Assembly (NCBI GenBank): GCA_019636675.1
Contig: JAHBXC010000002.1
Location: 310,001-374,000 of the forward strand
Length of the DNA stretch: 64,000 bases
From: Phycisphaeraceae bacterium
GTDB taxonomy: Bacteria > Planctomycetota > Phycisphaerae > Phycisphaerales > UBA1924
Reading direction: 5' to 3'
Part shown: piece by piece, positions 1 to 10,552 of the stretch
How the letters are laid out: each line of letters begins with the position of its first letter
How positions within the stretch are numbered: position 1 is the first letter of the stretch
Position numbers and translations under genes: made by a program
The notes under the pieces: generated by a model
What the model was told of the DNA's origin: nothing
The model's input: the letters and a program-made list of their open reading frames with translations, nothing else
Database searches by the model: none

Positions 1-2
1 TT

Positions 3-1649
3 CGCGACGGCGCGTCGGGCAACAACCCGTGGCTCTACGAGACGCCGCACCCCGTCACCAAGGTCTGCTGGGATAACCCCGTTCAGATCCACCCCGAGAC
101 CGCCAAGTCGCTGCGCCTGTCGCAGGGCGATCGCATCCGGCTCAACGCGAACGGGCGCTCCATCGAGGCGGCGGTCTTCGTGCAGCCCGGCGTCGCGCTG
201 GGCACGCTCGTCGTCGAGCTGGGCATGGGGCGTCGCTCCGGCGGGCGCATCGCCGAGGGTCGCGGGTTCGACACCTTCCCGCTGCGCACGACCGGCGCGA
301 TGGGCGCCGCCACCGGCGCCACCGTCGAGAAGATCGGCTCGGGCTACACCCTCGCCAGCACGCAGAACCACCAGTCCATCGAGGGTCGCGACATCATCCG
401 CGAAGTCGACCTCGGCGCCTGGCAGAAGTTCGGCAACCAGATGGTGAAGGAGAAGGACACCTACGGGCGATACCGCGAACTGAACTTCGCCGGACGCCTG
501 GGGACCGAGGCCCACACCCCGCTCAACCGCAACGTCTACCTCGAGTCGCAGACCCACGTCTACCACACGGTCGATTCCGAGGGCCAGCCCCGAGAGATCG
601 GCCGGCGCGACCCGCACACCGGCGTCATCGACCCCCAGTCCGTGTACCAGCAGTGGGGGATGTCGATCGACCTGACCACCTGCACCGGCTGCGGCACCTG
701 CATCACCGCCTGCCAGGCCGAGAACAACATCCCCGTCGTCGGCAAGGCCGAGATCGATCGCGGGCGCCAGATGCACTGGATCCGCGTCGACCGCTACTTC
801 GCCGACGTCCACACCGGCGCCGGCGACGAGACCGCGATGCTCCTCCAGCCCATCGCGTGCGTCCACTGCGAGAACGCGCCCTGCGAGACCGTCTGCCCGG
901 TCAACGCGACCGTCCACGACTACGAGGGCACCAACAACATGGCGTACAACCGCTGCATCGGCACGCGGTACTGCGCCAACAACTGCCCCTACAAGGTCCG
1001 ACGCTTCAACTGGTTCGACTACGCGACCAAGGAATACCCCGCGGAGTACGGCCAGATCGCCGAGGGCGCCAAGGGCTCCATCCAGCCCCCCAACGGGCAC
1101 TGGATCCCGGCGCGCATGCGCGAAGAAGTCAACGAGATCCGTCGACTGCAGTACAACCCCAACGTCACCGTCCGCTCGCGCGGCGTGATGGAGAAGTGCT
1201 CGTACTGCATCCAGCGCGTCAACAAGGCACGCATGGAGAGCAAGCTCGACCCCAAGGTCAACGCGCTCGGGCGCATCCCCGACGGCTACTTCCAGACCGC
1301 CTGCGAGCAGGCCTGCCCGACCGACTCCATCGTCTTCGGCGACATCACCAACCCCGACGCACGCGTCGCGAAGATGCGCGAGCACGGGCGATCCTACATG
1401 GTCCTCGCCTACCTCAACACCCGCCCGCGCACCACCCACATGGTCCGCGTGCGAAACCCCAACCCCGCCATCCGAACCCCCAACGACAACCCGTTCCACC
1501 ACGGCGATCACTCCTCCGGCGCGCACTCCTTCGCTGATCCCGCGCGCCTCGAGAGCGATCCCGGTCACAAGTTGAGTCTCCAGGTGCTGCCGACCGATCA
1601 CGGTCGTCGCGGCGCGATCAAGTCCGTCATCGCGGGAGTCCTGGCATGA
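3..1649 (+). CDS. actB: Alternative complex III subunit ActB, C-terminal part (5' end outside window)
   Basis: Iron-sulfur subunit of alternative complex III, which oxidises quinol and reduces a cytochrome c or the linked oxidase. The reading frame is open from base 3, so 548 residues of a larger protein are visible. The first part matches the end of a molybdopterin-oxidoreductase-like domain; in this family that domain carries no molybdenum cofactor. From about residue 227 there is a ferredoxin domain of NrfC/DmsB type with four cysteine clusters: CTGCGTC followed by [10 protein letters not shown] followed by C, CIGTRYC followed by C, and CSYC paired with a later CEQAC. The family normally binds three 4Fe-4S and one 3Fe-4S cluster. 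The stop overlaps the next start as ATGA, so translation is probably coupled to actC. The N-terminal half and the preceding actA must lie to the left. Confidence 0.94.
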   Translation, partial: RDGASGNNPWLYETPHPVTKVCWDNPVQIHPETAKSLRLSQGDRIRLNANGRSIEAAVFVQPGVALGTLVVELGMGRRSGGRIAEGRGFDTFPLRTTGAMGAATGATVEKIGSGYTLASTQNHQSIEGRDIIREVDLGAWQKFGNQMVKEKDTYGRYRELNFAGRLGTEAHTPLNRNVYLESQTHVYHTVDSEGQPREIGRRDPHTGVIDPQSVYQQWGMSIDLTTCTGCGTCITACQAENNIPVVGKAEIDRGRQMHWIRVDRYFADVHTGAGDETAMLLQPIACVHCENAPCETVCPVNATVHDYEGTNNMAYNRCIGTRYCANNCPYKVRRFNWFDYATKEYPAEYGQIAEGAKGSIQPPNGHWIPARMREEVNEIRRLQYNPNVTVRSRGVMEKCSYCIQRVNKARMESKLDPKVNALGRIPDGYFQTACEQACPTDSIVFGDITNPDARVAKMREHGRSYMVLAYLNTRPRTTHMVRVRNPNPAIRTPNDNPFHHGDHSSGAHSFADPARLESDPGHKLSLQVLPTDHGRRGAIKSVIAGVLA

Positions 1650-3205
1650 GCACCTTTGACCCCGACCAGGCGACCGCCGCCAGGCTCGCGGGCCTCGCCC
1701 CCGACGCGAACTACGCCCACGGCGATGTCGGCGACGGCACGCTCGTCGACGATCCCGCGCACGAGGCGCCCCTCACACTGGGCAACCAGACCTTCTCGTC
1801 GATCACCGACACCATCTGCGGCTGGGCCGAGAACCCCCAGCCGCGCATCTGGCTCCCGGTGTTCGGCATCGCCTCCATGCTCGCCACCGTCATGGGCGTG
1901 GCGATCCTCTACCTGTTCATCACGGGCGTGGGTGTCTGGGGCCTCAACACCCCGGTCGGCTGGGGCTTCGACATCACCAACTTCGTGTTCTGGGTCGGCA
2001 TCGGCCACGCAGGCACGCTCATCTCCGCCATCCTCTGCATCTTCAAGCAGAGGTGGCGCACCTCCATCAACCGCGCCGCAGAGGCGATGACCATCTTCGC
2101 CGTCATCTGCGCAGGAACATTCCCCGGCATCCACGTCGGGCGAGTCTGGTTCGCGTGGTTCCTCTTCCCCATCCCCAACAGCAACGTCATCTGGCCGAAC
2201 TTCAGGTCCCCGCTCCTGTGGGACGTGTTCGCCGTCAGCACCTACTTCACCGTCTCGCTGCTGTTCTGGTACATGGGCCTCATCCCCGACCTCGCCACCA
2301 TGCGCGACCGGGCCATCAAGAACATCACGCGCACCGCCAAGCTCGGGCCCCTCACCGTGCCCGCGGGGCGCATCGCCGCCTACGCCTACGGCTTCTTCTC
2401 GATGGGCTGGAAGTTCTCCTACCGCGGGTGGTGGAACTACGAGAAGGCCTACATCCTCCTCGCCGGCATCGCCACGCCCCTCGTGCTCTCCGTGCACTCC
2501 ATCGTGTCCTTCGACTTCGCGGTGTCCGTCATCCCCGGCTGGCACACGACGATCTTCCCGCCCTACTTCGTCGCGGGCGCCATCTTCTCCGGCTTCGCCA
2601 TGGTGCTCACGCTCATGATCCCCATGCGCGTGCTCTACCCCGGCATGAAGAACCTGCTCACGCTCCGGCACATCGAGAACATGTGCAAGATCATCACGCT
2701 GACCGGCCTCCTGGTCGGCTTCGCCTACGCGATGGAGTTCTTCATCGCCTGGTACGGCGGGAACCAGTACGAACTCGCGGTCTTCATCAACCGCGCCACC
2801 GGCCCCTACTGGTGGGCCTACTGGACCATGGTCACCTGCAACGTGATCAGCCCCCAGCTCTTCTGGTTCAAGTGGTGCCGAACCACCCCCTGGTTCATCT
2901 TCATCGTCACCATCTTCGTCAACATCGGCATGTGGTTCGAGCGCTACGTGATCATCGTCACCTCGCTCCACCGCGACTTCCTGCCCTCGAGCTGGAGCAT
3001 GTACTACCCGACGATCGTCGAGTGGGCCACCATGATCGGCGCGTTCGGCCTCTTCTTCTCGCTCTTCGCGCTGTTCGCCCGCTTCCTCCCGATGATGGCG
3101 ATCAGCGAGATCAAGAACGTCATCCCCGCCGCGGACCCGCATCACCCTATGTACGCGACCCACGGCCAGGGCCACGACGCGCACCACGATGGGAAGGGAC
3201 ACTAA
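1646..3205 (+). CDS. actC: Alternative complex III membrane subunit ActC (NrfD/PsrC family)
   Basis: Integral membrane quinol-binding subunit of alternative complex III, 519 residues, with about ten hydrophobic helices and the overall pattern of the polysulfide reductase NrfD family. The start overlaps the actB stop by four bases. A soluble N-terminal stretch of about 60 residues precedes the first helix. The C terminus after the last helix is rich in histidine (seven His in the last 23 residues), which is not a general feature of the family and recurs in other proteins of this operon. ActC and ActF are homologous and both sit in the membrane; ActB docks on the periplasmic side. Identity is firm from sequence pattern and from the B-C-D-E-F gene order. 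Confidence 0.94.
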   Translation: MSTFDPDQATAARLAGLAPDANYAHGDVGDGTLVDDPAHEAPLTLGNQTFSSITDTICGWAENPQPRIWLPVFGIASMLATVMGVAILYLFITGVGVWGLNTPVGWGFDITNFVFWVGIGHAGTLISAILCIFKQRWRTSINRAAEAMTIFAVICAGTFPGIHVGRVWFAWFLFPIPNSNVIWPNFRSPLLWDVFAVSTYFTVSLLFWYMGLIPDLATMRDRAIKNITRTAKLGPLTVPAGRIAAYAYGFFSMGWKFSYRGWWNYEKAYILLAGIATPLVLSVHSIVSFDFAVSVIPGWHTTIFPPYFVAGAIFSGFAMVLTLMIPMRVLYPGMKNLLTLRHIENMCKIITLTGLLVGFAYAMEFFIAWYGGNQYELAVFINRATGPYWWAYWTMVTCNVISPQLFWFKWCRTTPWFIFIVTIFVNIGMWFERYVIIVTSLHRDFLPSSWSMYYPTIVEWATMIGAFGLFFSLFALFARFLPMMAISEIKNVIPAADPHHPMYATHGQGHDAHHDGKGH

Positions 3206-3208
3206 CCC

Positions 3209-3772
3209 ATGGCCAGCGCCGCTCTCCACACCAAATCGGGCCAGGTCGTCTGGGGCCTGCTCGCGCAGTACGACAACCCCGCCACCCTCACCCACGGCTG
3301 CGAAGCCATCCGCGACGCCGGCTACAAGCGCTGGGACGCCTACTGCCCCTTCCCGGTGCACGGGCTCAACGAGGCCATGGGCCTCAAGCCCTCGCGCGTC
3401 AGCTTCATCGTCGGCATCATGGCGATCCTCGGGTTCACCGCGTCGTTCGGGCTCCAGTACTGGACAACCGCCGTCGACTACCCCCTCGTCGTTCAGGGCA
3501 AGCCCTACGGCGCGTGGGAGCCGTTCGTCCCCGTCCTCTTCGAGCTGAGCGTCCTCTTCGCCAGCTTCGGCGCCATCTTCGGCATGCTCGTCCTCAACGA
3601 CCTGCCCAAGTGGAACCACCCGCTCTTCACCAGCCAGCGGTTCCTGGGCGTCTCCGACGACAAGTTCTTCATCGCCATCGAATCGACCGACCCGCAGTTC
3701 AATCTCGAAGAGACCCGCGCGGCGCTCACGCGCAGCGGCGCGACGGTCGTCGAAGTCGTGGAGGAGGAGTGA
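3209..3772 (+). CDS. actD: Alternative complex III subunit ActD (DUF3341)
   Basis: Small membrane subunit of alternative complex III, 187 residues. The N-terminal region contains the conserved stretch around DAYCPFPVHG typical of DUF3341. Two membrane helices follow (roughly residues 65-90 and 108-132), and the short soluble C terminus contains a DDKFFIAIE segment also usual in the family. In known structures ActD contacts ActC and ActF and has no cofactor. It starts three bases after actC and ends five bases before actE, so it is translated from the same message. Confidence 0.92.
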   Translation: MASAALHTKSGQVVWGLLAQYDNPATLTHGCEAIRDAGYKRWDAYCPFPVHGLNEAMGLKPSRVSFIVGIMAILGFTASFGLQYWTTAVDYPLVVQGKPYGAWEPFVPVLFELSVLFASFGAIFGMLVLNDLPKWNHPLFTSQRFLGVSDDKFFIAIESTDPQFNLEETRAALTRSGATVVEVVEEE

Positions 3773-3777
3773 TCCCC

Positions 3778-4566
3778 ATGCCCCCCAAGCACTCTGCCAT
3801 CCGCGCAGTCGTGATCGGCGCCGCTACCGCCGGGGCGCTCCTCGCGGGCCTCTCCGGGTGCCGCGATGACCGCACCGCGCAGCGCCCGCGACAGTTCTTC
3901 CCCGACATGGACGACCAGCCCAAGTTCAAAACCCAGGGCGAGAACCCGCTCTTCGCCGACGGACGCTCCATGCGCGAGCCCGTCGCCGGCACCGTCGCCT
4001 TCGGGCGACAGGCCGAGCTCGAGTGGGCCGAGCCCTCCATGCAGGCCTACGCCAACGAGCGCATCTCGCGCCAGCGCGCCGACCTGCTCCGCGCCGAGCC
4101 CGAGATCTACCTCGGCATCGCCGCCGACGGGAAGTACATCGACACCATCCCCATCCCCGTCACGCCCGAGCTCCTCCAGCGCGGCATGGACCGCTACAAC
4201 ATCTACTGCATCGTCTGCCACGGCGCGACCGGCGCAGGCAAGGGCGCCGTCGGCATCCAGTGGTCATACCCGCTGCCCAACTTCCACGACGCGCAGTACC
4301 AGCGCGGCGGCGAGAAGGGCCAGGACGGCTACCTCTTCCACGTGATCCGCAACGGCGTCGCCAACGCGCCCGGCCAGCAGCCCGCGCTCAAGATGCCCGC
4401 CTATTCCCAGCAGCTCAGCGAACGCGACGCGTGGGCCGTCGTCGCGTACTTCCGCGCGCTCCAGACCGCACGCAGGGGCTCGATCGACCGCGTGCCCACG
4501 GCCCAGCGTCAGGAACTCGATCGCACGCGCGGCGCACAGCCGACCGGTCAGGAGAACGCGCAGTGA
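3778..4566 (+). CDS. actE: Alternative complex III cytochrome c subunit ActE (lipoprotein)
   Basis: Mono-heme cytochrome c subunit of alternative complex III, 262 residues. The chosen ATG lies five bases after actD and gives a lipoprotein signal ending in LSGC, with the lipidated cysteine at residue 28, so the protein is anchored on the outer face of the membrane. The heme motif CIVCH is at residues 144-148, and a likely methionine ligand sits in the later KMPAYS segment. A longer upstream reading frame exists but lacks a signal peptide and overlaps actC and actD out of frame. The C-terminal tail is rich in Gln and Arg. It probably passes electrons from the ActB clusters to the cytochrome c domains of the downstream oxidase. 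Confidence 0.9.
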   Translation: MPPKHSAIRAVVIGAATAGALLAGLSGCRDDRTAQRPRQFFPDMDDQPKFKTQGENPLFADGRSMREPVAGTVAFGRQAELEWAEPSMQAYANERISRQRADLLRAEPEIYLGIAADGKYIDTIPIPVTPELLQRGMDRYNIYCIVCHGATGAGKGAVGIQWSYPLPNFHDAQYQRGGEKGQDGYLFHVIRNGVANAPGQQPALKMPAYSQQLSERDAWAVVAYFRALQTARRGSIDRVPTAQRQELDRTRGAQPTGQENAQ

Positions 4567-5843
4567 GCCATTCGCACGCGATCGACACCTCCACGCTCCT
4601 CGCGAGGGACAACGTCCAGCTCCCGGCCGATTCCGGCAAGCTGCTCTCCGCCGCCCTCGTCGGACTCGGCGCGCTCGCCATCGGCGTCACCTTCGCCGCG
4701 GGCCTCCTCGGCGACGCCGTCGCGAAAAAGGCCGCCATCTTCGGGTACCACGTCGGCTTCGTGCTCGCCTGCGGCCTCGCCCTCGGCGCGCTCGGATTCG
4801 TCATGACCCTCTACCTGACCAACGGCGGCTGGGGCGTCGCCGTCCGCAGGCAGTTCGAGAACCTCTGCCACCCCGTCAACTTCCTCCTCCTCGCCATCCT
4901 CTCGATCCCCATGATCGTCTTAGGCGAGTCGCTCTTTAAGTGGCAGGACCCCAACTACACCCTCGGAGACCCCATCTTCGAGGTCAAGCAGGCGTTCCTC
5001 AACGACGGATTCTTCCTCGGGCGCCTCATCGCCTACTTCGCCACCTGGATCGGCCTCGCCTACGCGATGAACAAACTCTCGCGCGATGTCGACACCGACG
5101 GCGACAAGTGGAAGTTCGCCAAGGCCAAGCGCATCAGCCACTGGGGCATGATCCTCTACGCCCTCACCGTCGCCTTCGCCGGTTTCGACTGGCTCATGTC
5201 CCTCGACTACCACTTCTTCAGCACCATGTGGGGCGTCTACTTCTTCGCCGGCAACCTCCTCTCGGCCCTCGCCTTCACCACCATCGTGCTCATCGCCCTC
5301 ACCTCCTTCGGGCGTCTGCGCGGCGTCGTCACCGAAGAGCACTTCCACGACATGGGCAAGCTCGTCTTCGGCTTCACCGTGTTCTGGGCCTACATCGCCT
5401 TCTCCCAGTACTTCCTCATCTGGTACGCCAACATCCCCGAGGAAACCTCCTGGCTCATGGCCCGGCGCGAGTCCGGCTGGATGACCGTCTCGGTCTTCCT
5501 CGTCGTCGGCAAGTTCATCCTGCCCTTCCTCTTCCTCATCCCCAGGCCCGTCCGCCGCACCCCGGCGCTCCTCCTCCTCGTCTGCGCCTGGCTGCTCTTC
5601 ATGCACATGGTCGAGATCTTCTGGATCGTCCGTCCCCAGATGACGCCCCCGGTCGCCGAGGGTGCCGAGCGGGTCATCTTCTACGGCGGGCCCCTCAAGC
5701 TCTCTTGGCTCGACTTCGTCGGACCTGTCGGTCCGGTTCTGCTGCTCGTGGGCCTCGTCCTGCGACGCATCGCCACCGGCCCCCTGATCCCGATCAAGGA
5801 CCCTCGCCTCACCTGGTCACTGTCACACAAGAATTACATCTGA
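4563..5843 (+). CDS. actF: Alternative complex III membrane subunit ActF
   Basis: Second large membrane subunit of alternative complex III, 426 residues, related to ActC, with about ten hydrophobic helices. The GTG start overlaps the actE stop (GTGA), the same coupling as between actB and actC. The N terminus begins with a short SHSHAID stretch, one of several His-containing tails in this operon. Helices contain the family's conserved aromatic and acidic residues, for example in the segment around FSQYFLIWYANIPEE. The reading frame continues upstream without a stop, but that part overlaps actE and is arginine-rich noise. Forty bases later a TACTAT sequence could be a weak internal promoter for the next gene. 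Confidence 0.9.
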   Translation: MSHSHAIDTSTLLARDNVQLPADSGKLLSAALVGLGALAIGVTFAAGLLGDAVAKKAAIFGYHVGFVLACGLALGALGFVMTLYLTNGGWGVAVRRQFENLCHPVNFLLLAILSIPMIVLGESLFKWQDPNYTLGDPIFEVKQAFLNDGFFLGRLIAYFATWIGLAYAMNKLSRDVDTDGDKWKFAKAKRISHWGMILYALTVAFAGFDWLMSLDYHFFSTMWGVYFFAGNLLSALAFTTIVLIALTSFGRLRGVVTEEHFHDMGKLVFGFTVFWAYIAFSQYFLIWYANIPEETSWLMARRESGWMTVSVFLVVGKFILPFLFLIPRPVRRTPALLLLVCAWLLFMHMVEIFWIVRPQMTPPVAEGAERVIFYGGPLKLSWLDFVGPVGPVLLLVGLVLRRIATGPLIPIKDPRLTWSLSHKNYI

Positions 5844-5916
5844 TTCGCCGAAATTCCTCTGCCTACTATCGAGGGCCCCGGACGCCGGGACCTCGAGCGG
5901 CTTTGGGGTCACAACC

Positions 5917-6306
5917 ATGTCCCACGCGTACGAAGTCAACCCGAACAGTGCCGACCCCGCTCACCAGACCGACGAGTGGCACTCCCACAATTCGCCCGAC
6001 GAGCCCCACGCGCAGGCGGCCCACGGCGAGATCTCCGGCCCGGCACTCCTCGCCTGGCTCCTCGCCCTCTTCGTGGGCGTGTTCGGCGCGATCATCGTTC
6101 TGGTCTTCTATTTCGAGCGCAGCCAGCAGCGCCAGGTCGCGGTCCGGACCGAGATCGACATGGGCCAGAGCGTTCTCCAGCAGCGCGCCGCCGAAGAGGG
6201 CGAACTGAACAGCTTCGGCTGGATCGATCAGGCCGCCGGCGTCGTGCGCATCCCCATCGACCAGGCGATGACCGAGACCGTCCGCTTCTATCGCGAACAG
6301 CAGTGA
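5917..6306 (+). CDS. Small single-helix membrane protein of the respiratory operon
   Basis: Unnamed protein of 129 residues between actF and the SCO gene. The N-terminal 40 residues are polar and rich in His, Asp and Pro. One strong membrane helix follows (about residues 45-70), then a charged segment, then a compact C-terminal motif with GWIDQ, VRIPIDQAM and FYREQQ. A similar short protein with a VRIPID-type motif is, from memory, often found beside alternative complex III or caa3 genes, but no function is established that I can cite. Orientation would place the C-terminal domain outside the membrane if the N terminus is cytoplasmic. It may be an assembly factor or an accessory oxidase subunit; the context is the only support. 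Confidence 0.82.
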   Translation: MSHAYEVNPNSADPAHQTDEWHSHNSPDEPHAQAAHGEISGPALLAWLLALFVGVFGAIIVLVFYFERSQQRQVAVRTEIDMGQSVLQQRAAEEGELNSFGWIDQAAGVVRIPIDQAMTETVRFYREQQ

Positions 6307-6333
6307 CGCGCCACCAGCGCTGAGGACCCACGC

Positions 6334-7287
6334 TTGCGAGCACGCGCCCGCGACATCCAGGCATTCGGAACGCCGAACGCCGGTGCGCGCCGTCGATCGC
6401 TCGCAGCCGCAGCGATCGCGATGGGCCTGCTCGCTTCAGCGTCACTCGCGCAGACCGGCACCTACCGCGGCGTCACGCCGGGCGAGTACAACCGCGGCGT
6501 CAACCGAATGCCCGAGGCCATGGAAGGCATCGATGTCTTCGAGAACCGGGGGGGCTACGTCCCCCTCGACGCGCTCGTCATCGACTCCGACGGCCGACGC
6601 GCCACCCTGGGCGAGTACTTCGACGGCAAGCGCCCCGTCGTGCTCAACCTCGTCTACTTCGAGTGCCCCATGCTCTGCGGGCTCACCCTCGCCGACGCCA
6701 CCCGCGCCGTGCGCGAGTCCCGCTGGGAGATCGGCAAGGACTACCGCGTCCTGACCATCAGCTTCGACCACACCAACACGATCGCCCAGGCCGCCGGCAA
6801 GAAGGCCGAGTACGCCGGCGCGGTCCGGCGCGAAGGCGTCAACGACGGCTGGTCCTTCTTCGTGACCACCGAGAAGGACGCACGCGCCATCGCCGACAGC
6901 GTCGGCTTCACCTACAAGCGACTCCCCAACGGAGAGTTCTCGCACCCCTCCGTTCAGATCGTCCTCACGCCCGAGGGACAGATCTCGACCTACCTCTACG
7001 GCCTCTACAACAAAGAAGGCGCGAGCTTCAATCGGACCCAGCTCGAGCTCTCGCTCCAGACCGCGTCCGGCGGACAACTCGGCGGCATCTTCGCCAAACT
7101 CGCGATGTTCTGCTACGTCCACACCGAGGACGGCTACGCGCTCAGCGCCTACCGCGTGATGCAGGTCGCCGGCGCCGGCACCGTCGTCCTGCTCTCCGGC
7201 TTCGTCGGCGTGATGTTCCTCTGGGAGCGACGCAAGCGCGACGCGCGAGCACGCTCCGAAGCCATCGTCACCACAGCCCACGCGTGA
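6334..7287 (+). CDS. SCO1/SenC/PrrC-family copper chaperone for cytochrome oxidase
   Basis: Thioredoxin-fold protein that delivers copper to, or reduces, the CuA site of cytochrome c oxidase; 317 residues. The SCO metal site is present: CPMLC at residues 111-115 and a histidine at residue 204 in the SHPS segment. The TTG start gives a Sec signal peptide with an arginine-rich n-region and cleavage near SLA-Q; a GAGG stretch lies upstream. An alternative ATG at 6421 would remove the n-region and is less likely. The C terminus carries a second membrane helix (about residues 275-297) followed by a basic tail, so the mature protein is probably anchored at its C terminus. It sits directly before coxB, whose CuA site is its expected client. 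Confidence 0.9.
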   Translation: MRARARDIQAFGTPNAGARRRSLAAAAIAMGLLASASLAQTGTYRGVTPGEYNRGVNRMPEAMEGIDVFENRGGYVPLDALVIDSDGRRATLGEYFDGKRPVVLNLVYFECPMLCGLTLADATRAVRESRWEIGKDYRVLTISFDHTNTIAQAAGKKAEYAGAVRREGVNDGWSFFVTTEKDARAIADSVGFTYKRLPNGEFSHPSVQIVLTPEGQISTYLYGLYNKEGASFNRTQLELSLQTASGGQLGGIFAKLAMFCYVHTEDGYALSAYRVMQVAGAGTVVLLSGFVGVMFLWERRKRDARARSEAIVTTAHA

Positions 7288-7392
7288 CCATCCTCACGAG
7301 TTCCTGACCCGATCGTCCGAACAACCAACGGCCAGCCACCCGCGAATCCCTCTCAGCAGGCCGCACCGACCCCGTTCAACGGCACGACCACG

Positions 7393-8592
7393 ATGATCCA
7401 CCCCCGCATGCTCAACGCACCCAGACTCGCGTCCCTCGGCGCGCTGCTCGCCTCGATCGCCGCTCCCGCATTCGGCGCGACGCGCGACCAGGCCTACGGC
7501 GAGGTGAGTTGGATCACCCGCATGTTCTTCCCCTCGAGAGGCACCGCCATCTCGCGCGACGTCGACGCGGTGATGTTCTTCATCTTCTGGGTCAGCGTCT
7601 TCTTCTTCGTCCTGCTCATGGGCCTCACCGTCTACTTCGCGGTCCGGTACCGCCGACGCAACGGCGTCCCCCAGCAGCGCAGCGTCGGACACAACACCAC
7701 GCTCGAGGTCACCTGGTCGGTCATCCCGACCCTCCTCATGGCGGTCATGTTCGTCTGGGGCTTCCGACTCTACCTCGACATGCACGCCGTCCCCGCCAAC
7801 GCCGAGACCATCCACGTCAACGCCAAGAAGTGGGCATGGGACTTCGAGTACGACGACGGCGCCACCAGCCGCGAACTCACCGATCCCATCGTCGGCGTCC
7901 AGTACCCCATCATCGCCGTCCCGCTCAACACCCCCGTCCGCTTCCTCATGCACTCGCAGGACGTCATCCACTCCCTCTACATCCCCGCGTTCCGCAAGAA
8001 AATCGACGTCTTCCCCAACCGCTACACCGTGTTCTCCTTCACCGCCAAGGAGCCCGGCGACTACCAACTCTTCTGCACCGAGTATTGCGGCGACGGCCAC
8101 TCCCAGATGATGGCGCTCATCCGCGTCATGCCCCCGGCCCAGTACATGTCGTGGCGCGCCGAGCAGGCCAGCACCGACGACATCCCCCTCAACGAACTCG
8201 GCAAGACCCTCCGGCTCACCAAGGGCTGCGCGCAGTGCCACAGCATCGACGGCGCCGCCAACGTCGGGCCGACCTGGCTCAACGCCTTCGGCGAGACCCG
8301 CCAGTTCACCGACGGCACCTCCGCCGTCATCGACGAAAACTACATCCGCGAGTCGATCCTCTACCCCGGCGTCAAGATCGCCGCCGGCTACGCCAACCAG
8401 ATGCCCTCATACGCCGGCCAGCTGAAGGAGCGCGAGATCCGCGCGTTCATCGCCTACATGGCCGAGCTCTCCGCCAAGGGCCAGGACGCCCTCCGACAAA
8501 TGATGGACGAGGACGAGGCCGGGCGCGAGCAGCCAGCCGATGGCGAGCCCCAGGCCATGGCAGCCCCCGTCGCGCCCGCATCCGCCGACTGA
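7393..8592 (+). CDS. coxB: Cytochrome c oxidase subunit II with fused cytochrome c (caa3 type)
   Basis: Electron-entry subunit of the terminal oxidase, 399 residues. Order: signal sequence, two membrane helices (about residues 55-80 and 105-125), cupredoxin domain, cytochrome c domain. The CuA ligands are all present in [12 protein letters not shown], with Cys228, Glu230, Cys232, His236 and Met239, plus an upstream His in the DVIHSLY segment. The heme c motif CAQCH is at residues 279-283, and a methionine ligand candidate lies in NQMPSY. The fusion makes this a caa3-type oxidase that can take electrons directly from alternative complex III. The C-terminal 30 residues are acidic and low in complexity. 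Confidence 0.95.
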   Translation: MIHPRMLNAPRLASLGALLASIAAPAFGATRDQAYGEVSWITRMFFPSRGTAISRDVDAVMFFIFWVSVFFFVLLMGLTVYFAVRYRRRNGVPQQRSVGHNTTLEVTWSVIPTLLMAVMFVWGFRLYLDMHAVPANAETIHVNAKKWAWDFEYDDGATSRELTDPIVGVQYPIIAVPLNTPVRFLMHSQDVIHSLYIPAFRKKIDVFPNRYTVFSFTAKEPGDYQLFCTEYCGDGHSQMMALIRVMPPAQYMSWRAEQASTDDIPLNELGKTLRLTKGCAQCHSIDGAANVGPTWLNAFGETRQFTDGTSAVIDENYIRESILYPGVKIAAGYANQMPSYAGQLKEREIRAFIAYMAELSAKGQDALRQMMDEDEAGREQPADGEPQAMAAPVAPASAD

Positions 8593-8644
8593 TCACGCAG
8601 ACACATCCGTTCACCGCTCGCACGATCGCGAGAGGATCCTCAGC

Positions 8645-10420
8645 ATGACAAGCATCCCCAACAAGCCAATCGTCGGGCCCGCCGATCACAGCCACGGGCA
8701 CGACCACCACGAGGGCTCGTACCTCGCCGGGAAGGGATCGTTCCTCAAGACCGTCTGGTCCTGGGTCTACACGATCGACCACAAGAAGATCGGCGTGATG
8801 TACCTCGCCGCGACCCTCTTCGCCTTCTTCCTGGGTGGCATCTTCGCGCTCATCTTCCGCGCCGACCTCCTCACCCCCGGCGCGGGCCCCGTCTTCGGCG
8901 ATGTCGAGTTCACCAACCCGCTCACCGGCGAGGCGGTCCGGCTCACCGCCAACAACCTCTACAACCGTTCCTTCACCCTGCACGGCGCGCTGATGGTCTT
9001 CACCTTCATCGTGCCCGCCATCCCCGCGGCCTTGGGCAACTTCTTCCTGCCCCTCATGGTCGGCGCGAAGGATGTCGCCTTCCCCCGGCTCAACCTGCTC
9101 TCCTGGTACATCTACCTCTCCGGCAGCGTCCTCTTCCTCGGCACCCTCCTCTGGGGCGGCGTCGAGACCGGCTGGACCTTCTACACCCCGTACTCAACCA
9201 CCACGCCCTACGGCGCCACGGCCCTCGCCACCACCTCCGTCTTCATCCTCGGCTTCTCCTCCATCCTCACCGGCCTCAACTTCATCGTGACGGTGCACAA
9301 GCTCCGCCAGCCCGGCATGGGCTGGTTCGACATGCCCCTCTTCATCTGGGCCATGTACGCCACCGCCATCATCATGGTCCTCGCGACCCCGGTCATCGGC
9401 GTCACCGTTCTCCTGCTCACCATCGAGAACCTCTTCAAGATCGGCATCTTCGACCCCGCGCTCGGCGGAGACCCCGTCCTCTTCCAGCACTTCTTCTGGT
9501 TCTACAGCCACCCCGTCGTCTACGTGATGATCCTCCCGGCCTTCGGCATCATCTCCGAGGTCATCGCGACGCACTCGCGCAAGCGCATCTTCGGCTACCG
9601 CGTCGTCGCCTTCTCCTCGCTCGCCATCGCGGGCATCTCCTTCCTCGTCTGGGGACACCACATGTTCACCGCGACGAGCGAACTCGCCGCCGCGGTCTTC
9701 TCGGGGCTCACCTTCCTCGTCGCCATCCCTACCGCGATCAAGGTCTTCGCCTGGGTCGCCACGCTCTACAAGGGCTCCATCGCGTTCAACACGCCGATGA
9801 TGTACGCCCTCTCCTTCCTCTTCCTCTTCACCATCGGCGGGCTCACCGGCCCGCCACTCGCAACGCTCGCCTCCGACCTCCACCTGCACGACACCTACTT
9901 CGTCGTCGCGCACTTCCACTATGTCATGATGGGCGGCACCGTCATCGCCCTCATCTGCGGCCTCTTCCACTGGTGGCCCAAGATGTTCGGCAAGATGTAC
10001 AACGAGACCGCCGGCATGATCGGCTGCGCCCTCGTGTTCATCGGGTTCAACCTCACCTTCTTCACCCAGTTCTGGCTCGGCACCAACGGCATGCCCCGGC
10101 GTTACGCCACCTACGTCGAGGAATTCCAGCCCCTGCACGTGCTCAGCACCATCGGCTCCTGGATCCTCGCCGCCGGCCTCTTCCTGCACCTCTTCACCTT
10201 CATCTGGTCCCTCGCCGCTGGCAAGAAGGCGTCCGCCAACCCGTGGGGCTCCCTCACCACCGAGTGGGACACCGATTCGCCCCCGATCGAGCACAACTTC
10301 CACCACGAGCCCGTCTGCACCCACGGGCCCTACGACTACGACGATGTCGTGCCCCCACGCACCAAGCCGGGCGAGTGGCCTCTCCCCGAGCCGCTCCCCG
10401 AGGGCGCACCGAAGCACTGA
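8645..10420 (+). CDS. coxA: Cytochrome c oxidase subunit I, A2 type
   Basis: Catalytic subunit reducing oxygen to water with proton pumping, 591 residues and twelve predicted helices. All metal ligands are visible: His113 and His425 for the low-spin heme, His423 for the high-spin heme, His289, His338 and His339 for CuB, with Tyr293 as the cross-linked tyrosine. The helix VI motif is YSHPVVY, not the E-containing HPEVY form. This YS pattern defines the A2 subfamily, where Tyr-Ser replace the D-channel glutamate. The ATG at 8645 is chosen because the upstream extension overlaps coxB out of frame. The N terminus holds a [10 protein letters not shown] cluster of five histidines. Confidence 0.97.
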   Translation: MTSIPNKPIVGPADHSHGHDHHEGSYLAGKGSFLKTVWSWVYTIDHKKIGVMYLAATLFAFFLGGIFALIFRADLLTPGAGPVFGDVEFTNPLTGEAVRLTANNLYNRSFTLHGALMVFTFIVPAIPAALGNFFLPLMVGAKDVAFPRLNLLSWYIYLSGSVLFLGTLLWGGVETGWTFYTPYSTTTPYGATALATTSVFILGFSSILTGLNFIVTVHKLRQPGMGWFDMPLFIWAMYATAIIMVLATPVIGVTVLLLTIENLFKIGIFDPALGGDPVLFQHFFWFYSHPVVYVMILPAFGIISEVIATHSRKRIFGYRVVAFSSLAIAGISFLVWGHHMFTATSELAAAVFSGLTFLVAIPTAIKVFAWVATLYKGSIAFNTPMMYALSFLFLFTIGGLTGPPLATLASDLHLHDTYFVVAHFHYVMMGGTVIALICGLFHWWPKMFGKMYNETAGMIGCALVFIGFNLTFFTQFWLGTNGMPRRYATYVEEFQPLHVLSTIGSWILAAGLFLHLFTFIWSLAAGKKASANPWGSLTTEWDTDSPPIEHNFHHEPVCTHGPYDYDDVVPPRTKPGEWPLPEPLPEGAPKH

Positions 10421-10552
10421 CCGCCCGAACAACGCGGAGCGCGGGGCCGAAACACGCCCCGCCTCCGATTCTCTCATGAACCGTCAAGGAGTCGCGCGTC
10501 CGCCCGGTCGGCACGACGCGCGAGGCAACGAAGCAGAGGCGAAAGACCGCCG

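Noticed and set aside
1598..3619. A 673-codon open frame on the minus strand opposite actC and actD
   Set aside because: Shadow of the real genes with low-complexity Glu, Asp, Gly and His content; it overlaps three coupled genes of a proven operon.
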